Source: Corynebacterium deserti GIMN1.010 (lineage in GTDB: Bacteria > Actinomycetota > Actinomycetes > Mycobacteriales > Mycobacteriaceae). From it: 64,000 nt of DNA. The notes below the pieces were generated by a model, which saw nothing but the letters and a program-made list of their open reading frames with translations, was not told the origin of the DNA and did not search any database. Below are positions 42,255-51,267 of this stretch, in pieces. Numbering within the stretch: the stretch's first letter is position 1; the number at the start of each line of letters is the position of its first letter. The position numbers and the translations under genes are program-made. The stretch is from the NCBI RefSeq assembly GCF_001277995.1, contig NZ_CP009220.1:1426001-1490000 (forward strand), in the 5' to 3' direction.

Positions 42255-43214
42255 ATGTTGACGAGATTCCAAATCCCCCTTTACCTGCTGGCTCTCTTCG
42301 CAGGCGCTGCCGTGGGTTTGATCTGGCCTTCAACGAGCACTGTATTTGAGGCCTCGATCAATCCCATCCTCATGGTGCTGCTATATGCTACATTCCTTGG
42401 AATCCCATTAACACGACTCAAAGATTCGTGGAAAGACCTGCGCTTTGTCAGCAGCGTACTCGCAGTAAACTTCATCGCAGTACCCATTGTGGTGTTTGTT
42501 CTCAGCAGATTTTTCTCTGGATCTGAGGCCATCTTATTCGGATTCCTGCTGGTGCTTCTTGCTCCATGCGTGGACTACGTCATCGTCTTTTCTGGGCTAG
42601 CAGGAGCAGCCACGGACAAGTTACTCGCTGCCACGCCACTTCTCATGCTGGGGCAGATCATCATGATTCCAATCTTCCTCACCGCAATAATGGGTGGCCA
42701 AGACATGGACATTACGCCGTTTATCCACGCATTTTTCTTCCTCATCGTCATACCGCTCATTGCAGCGGCGATCACCCAAGCCTTACGTATTAGCGTCATT
42801 ATTCGCGCGGGCGAGCGATTCATGGTTCCGCTGATGATGCTGACGCTGTTTGTCGTAGTTGCCTCACAGATTGACCTGGTCAGAGGTCAAATTGGGCAGG
42901 TTGTCCAAGTTGTTCCACTGTATGTGGCATTTCTGGTGATCATGATTGGGGTGGGGTTGGGCGTCGCAAAGCTAACACGCCTTGGCGCGCCGGAAACCCG
43001 AGCCGTGATATTTAGCGGTGGCACCCGCAATTCCTTGGTTGTGTTGCCACTGGCGCTGGCATCGGGAATGGAACTTGCCGTGACGGCCGTGGTTACGCAG
43101 ACGCTGGTGGAGCTTGTGGGCATGGTGATGTATGTCCGTTTCATTCCCTACATAACTCCACAGAGAGTTCCCAGGGATAGGGAAGTGGATCAGCAGAACT
43201 GCGGGCTAGAGTGA
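42255..43214 (+). CDS. BASS/ACR3-type transporter (arsenite or organic anion)
   Basis: Ten-helix membrane protein of the bile acid:sodium symporter superfamily, 319 residues. The N-terminal helices (LILMVLLYATFLGIPL) and the LLVLLAPCVDYVIVFSGLAG segment with cysteine resemble ACR3 arsenite efflux proteins, in which this cysteine is needed. It lies after mntP with 12 bp between, so expression with the Mn2+ exporter is likely. Arsenite export is the best guess, but no arsenic regulator or reductase gene is near, so the substrate is open. Confidence 0.72.
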   Translation: MLTRFQIPLYLLALFAGAAVGLIWPSTSTVFEASINPILMVLLYATFLGIPLTRLKDSWKDLRFVSSVLAVNFIAVPIVVFVLSRFFSGSEAILFGFLLVLLAPCVDYVIVFSGLAGAATDKLLAATPLLMLGQIIMIPIFLTAIMGGQDMDITPFIHAFFFLIVIPLIAAAITQALRISVIIRAGERFMVPLMMLTLFVVVASQIDLVRGQIGQVVQVVPLYVAFLVIMIGVGLGVAKLTRLGAPETRAVIFSGGTRNSLVVLPLALASGMELAVTAVVTQTLVELVGMVMYVRFIPYITPQRVPRDREVDQQNCGLE

Positions 43215-43265
43215 CATGGTTACTAAAGGATGTACACATCAAAGAAAGGTGGAGGACCCGAGCAC

Positions 43266-43751
43266 GTGAGTCTTTCAAGCAAAGCTAAAGGAATTGTCGC
43301 CGCGATTATCATCGTCTGGATTGCCGCAATGGCAGGAATGGTAGCGCTGGCCGCAGGCAATTCCGCGGAAAAGACCTTTCCGACCGCCGGCGCATTAGAG
43401 CAAACTGTCCGTGGTCTGGACAAGCAAGGCCTCCAAGTTTCAGCTGTCGCATTGGCTGATATTTACGGCGATGAGTATGTCAGCGCAGCGATTTTATGCG
43501 AAGGCACGCCAACCGCTGAACTTGAGCAAGCCTATGGTATTGACTTGAGTGAATTGAACCTCGAAGCGTCTGGCATCCCAGCCGGTGTGTCGTATCTGGC
43601 GTTGGCTAACCAGAACAATGAGATCGTCTTTGACAAGATTGATCGCGCGAACCTGGATCTGTGCGCGACTCCGCTGAGCGGCGCATTCAGCGCATACAGC
43701 TTGATGCCCGTTGCCAAGGTGGGCGAGAACTCCTGGGCAATCGCTGCCTAA
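43266..43751 (+). CDS. Small single-span membrane protein, unknown function
   Basis: A 161-residue protein from GTG 43266 (GGAGG 11 nt upstream); a longer frame begins at ATG 43230. It has one N-terminal membrane segment (about 7-30, IVAAIIIVWIAAMAGMVALAA), with the rest (about 130 residues, two cysteines, LCEGTPTAELEQAYGIDLSEL) expected outside. No domain is recognised. TAGAGT at 43207-43212 could be its -10. It is followed by a terminator. Confidence 0.6.
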   Translation: MSLSSKAKGIVAAIIIVWIAAMAGMVALAAGNSAEKTFPTAGALEQTVRGLDKQGLQVSAVALADIYGDEYVSAAILCEGTPTAELEQAYGIDLSELNLEASGIPAGVSYLALANQNNEIVFDKIDRANLDLCATPLSGAFSAYSLMPVAKVGENSWAIAA

Positions 43752-43763
43752 CGTTTAACCTCT

Positions 43764-43792
43764 AAGCCCGGCCGGTGCAGGTCGGGCTTTTT
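43764..43792 (+). terminator. Terminator after the 43266 gene
   Basis: AAGCCCG (43764-43770) pairs with CGGGCTT (43783-43789), followed by TTT and the recurring GCTTTTCGACG 11-mer. Confidence 0.8.
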
Positions 43793-43851
43793 GCTTTTCG
43801 ACGCCGCGTTGCACGCGGATAGGGGAAGAACCCACCCATCACCAAAATGAC

Positions 43852-43865
43852 ATAATGTACATTAT
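43852..43865. promoter_or_regulatory. 14-bp palindrome upstream of the AlkD-like gene
   Basis: ATAATGTACATTAT, perfect palindrome, 28 bp before the -10 TAGGTT (43894-43899). Could bind a dimeric regulator or RNA polymerase accessory factor. Confidence 0.4.
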
Positions 43866-43893
43866 CGGACAATTACGGGGGAACGCCTGGTGG

Positions 43894-43899
43894 TAGGTT
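43894..43899 (+). promoter_or_regulatory. -10 element of the AlkD-like gene (leaderless)
   Basis: TAGGTT, 7 nt before the ATG at 43907. Confidence 0.45.
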
Positions 43900-43906
43900 T
43901 ATCTGC

Positions 43907-44569
43907 ATGACTGTCCTTGAGGCAACCCTCAATACTCTGCGCGAACTTGCCGATCCTAAGATCCTCGCCGTCAACGAACGCCACGGCGACGACCACGTCG
44001 TCAACCTCACCAAACTGCGCACTGTCGCCAAAGATCTCAAGAAAAATCAACCGCTTGCCGTTGAGCTCTGGAACACCAATGACACCGCAGCCCGTTTGGT
44101 CGCCTTACTCATTTGTCGACCCAAAGAGTTCTCCGCCGACGATCTAGATGCCATGATCCGGGAGGCGCGCACACCAAAGGTTCTTGATTGGCTTATTAAC
44201 TATGTGGTGAAGAAACATCCTAACTGGAATGAACTTCGCCTGCGCTGGGTTGACGATCCTTCAGATAGTGTCGCAGCCGCCGGCTGGTCACTGAACACCC
44301 ATGCCGTATTTAAGAAACCCGAGTTGGTTGACTGTAGCCACTTGATGGATTCCATCTCCGCTTACATGAAGGACGCTACGCCCAGGCTCCAATGGTCCAT
44401 GAATGAGTGCCTCGTCCAAATTGGCATCCATCATCCGGAGTTTCGTGAGCGTGCGCTTGAAATCGGATACTGTTTAGAAGTTCTCAAGGACTATCCAACG
44501 CCACCGAACTGTACCTCACCATTTGCCCCGATTTGGATCGAAGAAATGGTGAAACGTCAGGATCTCTGA
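43907..44569 (+). CDS. DNA alkylation repair (AlkD-like) HEAT-repeat protein
   Basis: Member of the DNA alkylation repair family, whose characterised AlkC/AlkD members remove 3-methyladenine and 7-methylguanine with a HEAT-repeat scaffold. The 220-residue all-helical protein has repeated WxxN/D-type helices (VELWNTNDTAARLVALLI, WLINYVVKKHPNW, SLNTHAVFKKPELVDC). The aromatic and acidic residues for base excision cannot be confirmed here. The gene stands alone with a -10 7 nt upstream and a palindrome before it. Confidence 0.7.
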   Translation: MTVLEATLNTLRELADPKILAVNERHGDDHVVNLTKLRTVAKDLKKNQPLAVELWNTNDTAARLVALLICRPKEFSADDLDAMIREARTPKVLDWLINYVVKKHPNWNELRLRWVDDPSDSVAAAGWSLNTHAVFKKPELVDCSHLMDSISAYMKDATPRLQWSMNECLVQIGIHHPEFRERALEIGYCLEVLKDYPTPPNCTSPFAPIWIEEMVKRQDL

Positions 44570-44612
44570 CCCACCTTCATTTCGTCACACTGACAAAAAG
44601 AAAGTAGCCCCG

Positions 44613-46088
44613 TTGTCCGCACCAACCGGCGTTGTCGCCTCATTCCGGTACGCCTTTTCTAGCCCCGCACGATTTAAGACTGAAGTTCTCGCTGGCCTCG
44701 TCGTAGCGCTCGCACTCATTCCAGAATCCATTGCCTTCTCCGTCCTGGCAGGCGTCGATCCTCGCATGGGTCTTTTTGCTTCCTGCACCATGGCCATGAC
44801 CATCGCATTTACCGGTGGTCGCCCGGCAATGATCTCTGCAGCCACGGGAGCTGTCGCCTTGGTGATCGCACCTGTAGTCCGAGATCACGGCGTGGAATAT
44901 TTCCTCGCCACAGTCATCGTGGCTGGACTGATTCAACTGGCGTTGGCGGCGTTGGGCGTCGCCAAGCTTATGCGTTTTATTCCGCGCTCAGTCATGCTGG
45001 GTTTTGTCAATGCACTGGCAGCTCTCGTGTTCTTCGCGCAGTTGCCCCACCTTTTTAATGTGCCATGGATGGTTTATCCCCTCTTCGCCGTCGGAATAGC
45101 AATAATGCTGATCTGGCCGCGTCTAACTCCCGCGATTCCCGCGCCGCTGATCGTTATTGTCGTGCTGACAGCCGTGGTGTGGGTCTTTGATATAGCCATC
45201 CCAAATGTTTCTGACCAGGGCGAACTCCCCTCTTCCCTGCCGCAATTCCTGCTGCCTAACGTGCCATTTACGCTTGAGACGCTTCGCATAATTGCGCCCT
45301 ATGCCTTCGGCATGGCGCTTGTCGGGCTTATGGAGTCACTGCTTACAGCCAAGCTTGTCGACGACATCACCGAAGTACACTCCAACAAAACCCGCGAAGC
45401 TGCAGGTCAGGGCGTCGCAAACATTGTCTCCGCACTCCTTGGTGGCATGGGTGGCTGCGCCATGATTGGCCAGACAATGATCAACGTGAAAAACTCTCGC
45501 GCACGCACCCGGCTATCCACATTCCTAGCCGGTGCTTTCCTACTGATTCTCGTTCTAGTGCTGGGCGATATCGTAGGCAAAATTCCCATGGCTGCGCTCG
45601 TGGCTGTCATGATTATTGTGGCGATTGATACCGCTGACTGGCATTCCCTCAACCCTCGCACGCTGAAATTCATGCCGTGGAGCGAAACGATTGTCATGGT
45701 CATCACCATTGTGGCCACGCTGACTACTGGAAACTTGGCTATCGGCGTCATCCTTGGTGTGGTCACCGCCATGGTGATGTTTGCGCGCAGAGTTGCACAC
45801 CTGGTCTCCGTATCCAAATCTAGCGAAGGCGACACCAGCGTGTACAAGGTGACGGGACAACTATTCTGGGCGTCGTCAAATGATCTGGTGTATGCCTTTG
45901 ACTATTCCGACACGTCCACAAAGATCATCATTGACTTAAGCGGCGCAGAAATTTGGGACGCCTCCACAGTGGCCACACTCGATAGCATCATCTACAAGTA
46001 TGGCGTCCGCGGGAAAGACGTCCAATTAGTCGGGCTTGATGGACCTAGCTTAGACAGGCTGAATAAGCTCTCCGGCAAGCTGGGTTAA
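44613..46088 (+). CDS. SulP family anion permease with STAS domain
   Basis: Sulfate or bicarbonate transporter of the SLC26/SulP family, 491 residues. Ten or more helices cover residues 10-385, including LAGLVVALALIPESIAFSVLAGVDPRMGLF and the core GQGVANIVSALLGGMGGCAMIGQTMIN. A STAS domain with the phosphorylatable-type core IIIDLSGAEIWDASTVATLDS lies at about 410-490. Proteins of this type carry sulfate, bicarbonate or other anions; the sequence does not decide. The TTG start has a weak upstream purine-rich region (AAAGAAAG). Confidence 0.88.
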   Translation: MSAPTGVVASFRYAFSSPARFKTEVLAGLVVALALIPESIAFSVLAGVDPRMGLFASCTMAMTIAFTGGRPAMISAATGAVALVIAPVVRDHGVEYFLATVIVAGLIQLALAALGVAKLMRFIPRSVMLGFVNALAALVFFAQLPHLFNVPWMVYPLFAVGIAIMLIWPRLTPAIPAPLIVIVVLTAVVWVFDIAIPNVSDQGELPSSLPQFLLPNVPFTLETLRIIAPYAFGMALVGLMESLLTAKLVDDITEVHSNKTREAAGQGVANIVSALLGGMGGCAMIGQTMINVKNSRARTRLSTFLAGAFLLILVLVLGDIVGKIPMAALVAVMIIVAIDTADWHSLNPRTLKFMPWSETIVMVITIVATLTTGNLAIGVILGVVTAMVMFARRVAHLVSVSKSSEGDTSVYKVTGQLFWASSNDLVYAFDYSDTSTKIIIDLSGAEIWDASTVATLDSIIYKYGVRGKDVQLVGLDGPSLDRLNKLSGKLG

Positions 46089-46091
46089 AAA

Positions 46092-46697
46092 CTAGTTGGT
46101 CTGGATGTCAGCACCGAATTCGCCTGAACCGTTATCGACCCAGTTGATGACGCCAGCAGTAAATGGCTGAGTCCAACCATTATCGATTGCTTCTTCAGGG
46201 CCCGTTGGCAAGCCAACTTCTGCATCCAAGCCACCCTCATCGATCCAGGTCTCCCCGATCATGCCGACCAGTGGCTGTGCTCCGCCTTCGGCAGAGTTGA
46301 CCACATAGCCTTCAGCGAACGACACCAGAGTGCCGTTCTCGCCTTCTTCAACAGATTCTGGTGCGCTGAAACCTGCTTGATCTGCAACTGCAAGCACAGC
46401 GACTGGAATGCTAATTAGGGAGCCGTCAGCGCTTTCTACCTCGGTGGTGTCACCGGATGCTTCGTCGGAGCCACTAGCACCATCGGTTGCCTCAGTGTCT
46501 TCGGAGGCATCGGCGGAATCGGTGCCGGTTGCCTCATTGATGGCTGAGCCCGCCGCAGAGGTAGCAGAGCTTGCAGCGTCTGTTGCGGAGTTTGCTGCGT
46601 CCTCTGCCTCAGAGCAGGAAACTACGCCCAGGGACAGTGCGACTGCTGCAGTTCCAGCGAGGATGCGGGACGTGAAGGTCTTATTTGGGAGTTCCAC
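46092..46697 (-). CDS. Lipoprotein with C-terminal LGFP-like repeat
   Basis: Exported lipoprotein of 201 residues. A signal peptide (basic NKTFTSR, hydrophobic AGTAAVALSLG) ends with the lipobox VVSC, cysteine at about 28. The next 70 residues are a low-complexity acidic/serine/alanine linker. The C-terminal part (about 105-195) has one LGFP-type repeat (IGETWIDEGGLDAEVGLPTGPEE, GVINWVDNG), known from corynebacterial cell-wall proteins that bind the arabinogalactan/mycolate layer. A GTG start follows AAAGG. An inverted repeat 46797-46812 lies upstream. Confidence 0.83.
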   Translation of the reverse strand: MELPNKTFTSRILAGTAAVALSLGVVSCSEAEDAANSATDAASSATSAAGSAINEATGTDSADASEDTEATDGASGSDEASGDTTEVESADGSLISIPVAVLAVADQAGFSAPESVEEGENGTLVSFAEGYVVNSAEGGAQPLVGMIGETWIDEGGLDAEVGLPTGPEEAIDNGWTQPFTAGVINWVDNGSGEFGADIQTN

Positions 46698-46796
46698 GAT
46701 CGTGCCTTTCAGTAACTCGACAAGTGAACAAATACATATCCATTGTCTTCGAGTTGCGAAGCGCTGACCCCCAAAATTCGATACTTTTAGAACAAA

Positions 46797-46812
46797 GTAA
46801 CAAACCTGTTAC
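46797..46812. promoter_or_regulatory. Inverted repeat upstream of the LGFP lipoprotein
   Basis: GTAACAAACCTGTTAC: 6-bp arms and a 4-nt centre, about 100 bp before the GTG. Each arm contains GTAAC, the core of MtrA-type sites, though here inverted instead of direct. Confidence 0.35.
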
Positions 46813-46863
46813 CTTAATGAAACATAAGGAAACAGGTTGAAGAGCCTCAATGTGGGGTGAAAA

Positions 46864-47055
46864 CTAGGTATTACGTTGCCGTTCTACATCACCGCGCGTC
46901 GTGTATGCAGCCCGCAGCTGCCAACCGCTCACAGCGATTAGCAGCACGCCGATCCCTGCAAACAGCCACATGGCTTCCCACACCATGAAACCAGTAAAGC
47001 CCAGCAGGACGAGCAGGCGGAACCACAACGCGGGGATCATTCGAGCAGCCATCAT
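46864..47055 (-). CDS. Small membrane protein, two helices
   Basis: A 63-residue protein with two closely spaced predicted helices (WFRLLVLLGFTGFMVWEAMWLF and GIGVLLIAVSGWQ) and a basic end. It starts 3 bp after the stop of the YceI gene, so it is likely co-transcribed with it. No family is recognised. Confidence 0.6.
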   Translation of the reverse strand: MMAARMIPALWFRLLVLLGFTGFMVWEAMWLFAGIGVLLIAVSGWQLRAAYTTRGDVERQRNT

Positions 47056-47058
47056 GGT

Positions 47059-47802
47059 TTACTTCTCCAGCACGATTCGAAGGTTGATTTCGCCGCTCTC
47101 GTCGATCTTGGCGGCGAGAAACTCAGGGGTTTCCACACCGTAATCCAGGCGATTGATTTCGATGTCAGAAGCGACGATTACTTGATCACCGGTGCGCAGC
47201 ACATCAAAGGTCGGTGCAACTGCATTGGTTTCACCGTGGATAGTCAGCTCACCTGGAATAACCACCTGAGCAACAGTTCCGGTGTCTGGCAGTGCGGAAA
47301 GATCAACAGGTTCGGTGACTTCAAAAGTTGCTTCTGGGAACTGCTCAGTGTGAAACAGCTTCATGCGCACGTTAATGTCACGCTTTTCTTGATCGGTAGA
47401 AATATTGGTCATATCCACCGTCACTAGGCCAGACAGCAAGGTGTTGTCTTCGACGACGATCTCACCGGACACACCAGCGGTGGAACCGGAGGTGATCTTT
47501 TCTTCGCCTGGCAAGATTTCTGCGAAGGTAAAGCCCACCGATGTGGAGTTTGGAATCCCACCTGGTACTACATCCCAGGTGCCATTCATGTCCGTAGTGG
47601 CAACCGATGCGCCGTCTGCATGGATGCCGTCAGTACGGACACCGGGGCCCATGATGAGTTTGTACAATGCCGGTCCCACTGCAACCAAAGCCAATGCCAC
47701 AATCAAAATAATGAATACAACGATGATCAACGTGCGATATTTGATCAGTGGACTTTCACCGTGGGTTGGAGTTTTGGAACCGTTACCCTGCATAGCGCTC
47801 AT
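47059..47802 (-). CDS. YceI family protein, membrane-anchored
   Basis: Lipocalin-like YceI domain protein, thought to bind isoprenoid or other lipids in the periplasm. The 247-residue protein has one N-terminal membrane helix (about 24-50) and the YceI beta-barrel in residues 70-245, with WDVVPGGIPNSTSVGFTF, SGEIVVEDNTLLSGLVTVDMTNIST, LTIHGETNAVAPTFDV and the closing RLDYGVETPEF. Its ATG overlaps the last base of the stop codon of the zinc-finger-like gene upstream. Confidence 0.88.
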   Translation of the reverse strand: MSAMQGNGSKTPTHGESPLIKYRTLIIVVFIILIVALALVAVGPALYKLIMGPGVRTDGIHADGASVATTDMNGTWDVVPGGIPNSTSVGFTFAEILPGEEKITSGSTAGVSGEIVVEDNTLLSGLVTVDMTNISTDQEKRDINVRMKLFHTEQFPEATFEVTEPVDLSALPDTGTVAQVVIPGELTIHGETNAVAPTFDVLRTGDQVIVASDIEINRLDYGVETPEFLAAKIDESGEINLRIVLEK

Positions 47803-48140
47803 TACCTCAACTTCTCAATATTTCGTGCCAAGTCAACCAACTCCTGGCTCAACGCCGCGATATCGCGTGCTTCTTCCCCATCGTTGACCGCGGTGGCAAT
47901 GTCTTCGGCTGCGCATCGGAGCTCAAAGAGAGAATCTTTCAGCTCATTTGCTTTGTCCGGGGACATGATCACGGCTTCGGCGGGAATATTTGTGCCGGAA
48001 ACGTTGTTGCGCTGTTCGTAGGCTCGCTGCCTACACGCTTGGCTGCAGTATTTTCGTGGGCGTCCCCGTCCGGTGGAGGCGACGTCCTTTCCGCACCAGG
48101 CACACGTGGGTGTTGGCTGGTTTGGAATCATTTTCTGCAC
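47802..48140 (-). CDS. Small protein with a CxxC-type zinc ribbon
   Basis: A 112-residue protein. Near the N-terminus it has CAWCGKDVASTGRGRPRKYCSQACRQRAYEQR, a four-cysteine zinc motif resembling a degenerate FCS/FYVE-like finger of actinobacterial regulators. The rest (about 50-112) is helical and acidic/leucine-rich (ELKDSLFELRCAAEDIATAVNDGEEA), possibly a coiled coil. First gene of a set with the YceI gene and the small membrane protein. Function unknown. Confidence 0.65.
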   Translation of the reverse strand: MQKMIPNQPTPTCAWCGKDVASTGRGRPRKYCSQACRQRAYEQRNNVSGTNIPAEAVIMSPDKANELKDSLFELRCAAEDIATAVNDGEEARDIAALSQELVDLARNIEKLR

Positions 48141-48162
48141 CCCCTACACCTTAGTCGATTGT

Positions 48163-48188
48163 CCCCCATACAACGATTCGGGGGTTTT
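48163..48188 (+). other. GC-rich hairpin upstream of rbpA
   Basis: CCCCC (48163-48167) and GGGGG (48180-48184) followed by TTTT; a terminator-like structure immediately before the rbpA -10. Confidence 0.4.
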
Positions 48189-48191
48189 CGC

Positions 48192-48324
48192 TATACTTAT
48201 AGGTCTGATCACATTTCAAGAGTGTGCGTTACGCACCGTGTCTTACCCACCGGGTAAACTGTGTGAGACAAATTTTGTGGCTACTTGAAGGCCACAACCT
48301 ACAGGGCAAAGGACTGATACCTAG
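48192..48324 (+). promoter_or_regulatory. rbpA promoter and structured leader
   Basis: A -10 TATACT (48192-48197) gives a leader of about 120 nt. It contains three successive hairpins: GTGCG-TTA-CGCAC (48224-48236), TTACCC-ACC-GGGTAA (48243-48257) and TTGTGGC / GCCACAA (48275-48281 with 48291-48297). An AAAGGA ribosome-binding site follows at 48308. The layout looks regulatory. Confidence 0.5.
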
Positions 48325-48717
48325 ATGGCAGATCGCGTTCTTCGTGGCAGCCGCATGGGCGCCGTGAGCTACGAAACGGACAGGGACCACGACTTGGCTC
48401 CGCGCCAGCTCGTGAAGTACAAGACCGAAGACGGAGAAATCTACGAGGTCCCGTTTGCTGATGATGCTGAAATTCCAGAGGAATGGATGTGCAAGAACGG
48501 CAAGCTGGGCATCCTCATGGAGGGTGAGGGCGTCGAGTCCAAGCCAATTAAGCCTCCACGTACCCACTGGGATATGTTGCGTGAGCGTCGCACCATCGAG
48601 GAGCTGGATGTTCTCCTTGAGGAGCGCATTGAGGCGCTGCGCAAGCGTCGTCGTAACGCAGCGAAACTGCTGAAGGCTCAGCAGGAAGCTGAAGAAGCGG
48701 AAAAGGCTGCTGAATAA
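48325..48717 (+). CDS. rbpA: RbpA, RNA polymerase-binding protein
   Basis: Essential actinobacterial transcription factor that binds the principal sigma factor and RNA polymerase, stabilising open complexes. The 130-residue protein has the conserved N-terminal tail MADRVLRGSRMGAVSYETD, a core with LVKYKTEDGEIYEVPFADDAEIPEEW, a basic linker and the sigma-interacting C-terminal helix region PPRTHWDMLRERRTIEELDVLLEERIEAL. An extra lysine/alanine/glutamate tail (about 110-130) is longer than in mycobacteria. It is preceded by a leader with three hairpins and followed by a terminator. Confidence 0.97.
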   Translation: MADRVLRGSRMGAVSYETDRDHDLAPRQLVKYKTEDGEIYEVPFADDAEIPEEWMCKNGKLGILMEGEGVESKPIKPPRTHWDMLRERRTIEELDVLLEERIEALRKRRRNAAKLLKAQQEAEEAEKAAE

Positions 48718-48718
48718 G

Positions 48719-48751
48719 AAAAACTCGGTGCACATCGCACCGAGTTTTTTT
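48719..48751. terminator. Terminator between rbpA and ppm1
   Basis: AAACTCGGTGC / GCACCGAGTTT, a perfect 11-bp stem with a 5-nt loop and a T run, between convergent genes. Confidence 0.92.
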
Positions 48752-48763
48752 GCTCTACACCTT

Positions 48764-49576
48764 CTACAGCCAGCTGCTCTTCTTCTTAAAGTGGTTCCAC
48801 TCGTAGTTGACCAAGCCGACCATTTCCTTAGCCAACTCGACGGCCTGACCGCCGCGGTGCTTCACGCCCCACTTTGTGACTTCAAGCAGGGAGTCTTTAA
48901 CAAAGCTGCCGTCAAGTTTGGACTCACCGATTTCACGCTCAGTGAAGGTGATGGGTACTTCGCGGACGTCAAAGCCGAGCTCGACAGCGCGGTAGGCGAT
49001 CTCTACCTGGAAGATGTAACCTGCGTTGGAGAGTTCGTCGAGGGGAAGGGCCTCGAGAACGTGGCGTCGAAAAGCGCGGTACCCTGCGGTCATGTCAGTT
49101 AAACCTGCGCCGAGCGCCAGGTTGATGTACACGTTGCCGCCCTTGGACAAGAACCAACGGTTCTTGGGCCAGTTGACCACCTTGCCGCCGGGCACGTAGC
49201 GCGAGCCAATGACCATGTCGGCGCCGTTGTCCAACTCGCCAAGCAGCAAGTGCAGCTGCTCAGGGGCGTGGGAGCCGTCGGCATCCATTTCACACAGCAC
49301 CTGGTAGTTGCGCTCAAGGCCCCATTGGAAGCCCGCCATGTAAGCAGCGCACAAGCCACCCTTGCCTTCGCGGTGCATGACAAAGATGTGGTCGTCTTTT
49401 GCAGCAAGTTCGTCTGCTCGCGTGCCGGTGCCGTCTGGGCTGTTGTCGTCGACCACGAGGATGTGCACCTCGGGGGTTGCTTGGCGCACGCGATCAACAA
49501 TGAGCGGCAGGTTTTCCAGCTCGTTGTAGGTTGGAATGATCACCAGCGTTGTGGCATTAGCTGCCTCATTGCTCAT
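48764..49576 (-). CDS. ppm1: Polyprenol monophosphomannose synthase
   Basis: Transfers mannose from GDP-mannose to polyprenol phosphate, giving the donor for lipoarabinomannan and protein mannosylation. The start at 49576 has GAGGAGGA nine bases upstream and gives 270 residues; the open frame begins 8 codons earlier. GT2 motifs are intact: IIPTYNE, the DDNSPDGT metal/nucleotide motif, EMDADGSH and GSRYVPGG, plus the conserved GYRAFRR of the family. In mycobacteria this domain is fused to Lnt; here they are separate neighbours. Confidence 0.96.
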   Translation of the reverse strand: MSNEAANATTLVIIPTYNELENLPLIVDRVRQATPEVHILVVDDNSPDGTGTRADELAAKDDHIFVMHREGKGGLCAAYMAGFQWGLERNYQVLCEMDADGSHAPEQLHLLLGELDNGADMVIGSRYVPGGKVVNWPKNRWFLSKGGNVYINLALGAGLTDMTAGYRAFRRHVLEALPLDELSNAGYIFQVEIAYRAVELGFDVREVPITFTEREIGESKLDGSFVKDSLLEVTKWGVKHRGGQAVELAKEMVGLVNYEWNHFKKKSSWL

Positions 49577-49617
49577 GTGGTGTTGTCCTCCTCGTCCCAA
49601 ATAGGACCTAAGAAAAG

Positions 49618-51267
49618 CTATTTTGCTTTTCGACGATTGGTTGCTGGTTTCTTCGCAGGTGCCTTCTTTGCACGCGCTTTGGTGGTCTGCTTTTTGTGTG
49701 TGCCTGACCGTGGGCGTGCGTTTACCCGAAGGGCAACTAATCCAGCTAGTGTTCCAATGATAACCAACAGCAATTCAACATAGAAACCGGCCACCGCTGC
49801 AATCGTCACGGTGTTCTTCAGTGGAATGGTTTCAGTAAGCGTTGCCGCCTCGAAAATGCGGGTGTTTTGGGAGACGCTGCCGTCGGGGTTCACGATGGCA
49901 GAAACACCCGATGTAGCTGCGACAACGACGGCGCGATCGAATTCGATGGCGCGCATTCTGCTCATCGCCAATTGCTGATACGTCATATTGGTGAAGCCGA
50001 ACGTTGCATTGTTGGTGGGGGTTGATAAAAATTCCGCACCGTTGGCAATGGCATCGCGTCCCGCGCGATCAAAAATGACTTCATAACACGTCATTACACC
50101 GACCACTACCCCACGGCCCAGCTTCGCCGCGTTCATGGTGACCACACCACTTCCATCACCGGGCTGGAAGTTTCCTGCGGCGTCGACATAAGGCGAGAAG
50201 TTGCGGAGAAATTCCCTAAACGGCATGTATTCACCGAACGGCTGGAGAAACTTTTTGTAGTGGTAGTCGGTTGCACCTTCGACAGGGTCGAACACCTGCA
50301 TGGTGTTGCGTGGACCAACTTCATCCTGGGTGATCGTGCCTACCAAAATCGGTGCCTGGGCATGATCGACCGCATTGTTGATGATCGCCTGTGCTTGTGC
50401 ATCCATAAACGGATTAACGTCAGAAGAATTTTCCGGCCAGATCACCAGGTCCACTTGGTGGTCCAAGTTGAGGGTTTCCCGCGCATGGTTAGCCAACACA
50501 GCACGGCGCTGCGCGTTGAAATCCAATCCCATGCGGGGAACATTGCCTTGGATTGCTGCGACTTCGATCGATTCCGTGCTCGTGCCGTCGCGATCTACAT
50601 ACAGCGAGGCTGCGGCGCCGACAACGAGGACGCTCACCGCCACCATGCCTCCGGTAACACGCTTTTTCCCAACAACAATGCTGGCCAGTCCCACTGCCAC
50701 AAACACGGTGGCAAATGTGACAAAAGCTGCGCCACCTAGTGCTGCGAGATTGGCAAGCGGTCCATTAATCTGCCCCCACGCAAGACGCACCCATGCAAAG
50801 CCATCAAAAGGCCACATGCTGCGCAGATACTCCACAGCGACGTACATCGCTGGGAAAAGGTACAGCCTCCATCCTTTCCATCGACACACGGCCACGCCGA
50901 ATGCACCAATGACAATCGAGTACAGCGCTTGAACTGCAGCAAGTGCAATGTAGGGCAGGTTGCCCACAAACTCACCAATCCAGGGCAACAGCAGCAGATA
51001 TGAGACTAGTCCGTGGACAAATCCCAACAGCATGCCTTGAGGAACAGATGGACCGATAGACACTCGCTCGATGAACGGGACTGGATCCGACTTCTTTCGC
51101 CGCTTTTTCGGAGCAGAGAGGCCTCCTGGAAGATTCCACGGTGCGAGCGAAATAAATAGCAGTGCAATGCCGACGATGCCAGCGATAAACCAGCCAATTG
51201 GCTCGTAGGAAGCATAAGTAAAAAGCCCGCCCAGCGCAGCTAGGGCGAGCCGAACAATCAAGATCAC
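49618..51267 (-). CDS. lnt: Apolipoprotein N-acyltransferase
   Basis: Adds the third acyl chain to the N-terminal cysteine of lipoproteins. The 549-residue protein has a membrane domain of several helices (1-210, including [32 protein letters not shown]) and a nitrilase-type domain. Its catalytic triad appears as the glutamate in [13 protein letters not shown], lysine in KFLQPFGEY and cysteine in [12 protein letters not shown]-terminal helix and a lysine-rich basic tail ([16 protein letters not shown]) follow. The gene is the mycobacterial Ppm1 domain 1 equivalent and lies directly upstream of ppm1. Confidence 0.95.
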   Translation of the reverse strand: MILIVRLALAALGGLFTYASYEPIGWFIAGIVGIALLFISLAPWNLPGGLSAPKKRRKKSDPVPFIERVSIGPSVPQGMLLGFVHGLVSYLLLLPWIGEFVGNLPYIALAAVQALYSIVIGAFGVAVCRWKGWRLYLFPAMYVAVEYLRSMWPFDGFAWVRLAWGQINGPLANLAALGGAAFVTFATVFVAVGLASIVVGKKRVTGGMVAVSVLVVGAAASLYVDRDGTSTESIEVAAIQGNVPRMGLDFNAQRRAVLANHARETLNLDHQVDLVIWPENSSDVNPFMDAQAQAIINNAVDHAQAPILVGTITQDEVGPRNTMQVFDPVEGATDYHYKKFLQPFGEYMPFREFLRNFSPYVDAAGNFQPGDGSGVVTMNAAKLGRGVVVGVMTCYEVIFDRAGRDAIANGAEFLSTPTNNATFGFTNMTYQQLAMSRMRAIEFDRAVVVAATSGVSAIVNPDGSVSQNTRIFEAATLTETIPLKNTVTIAAVAGFYVELLLVIIGTLAGLVALRVNARPRSGTHKKQTTKARAKKAPAKKPATNRRKAK

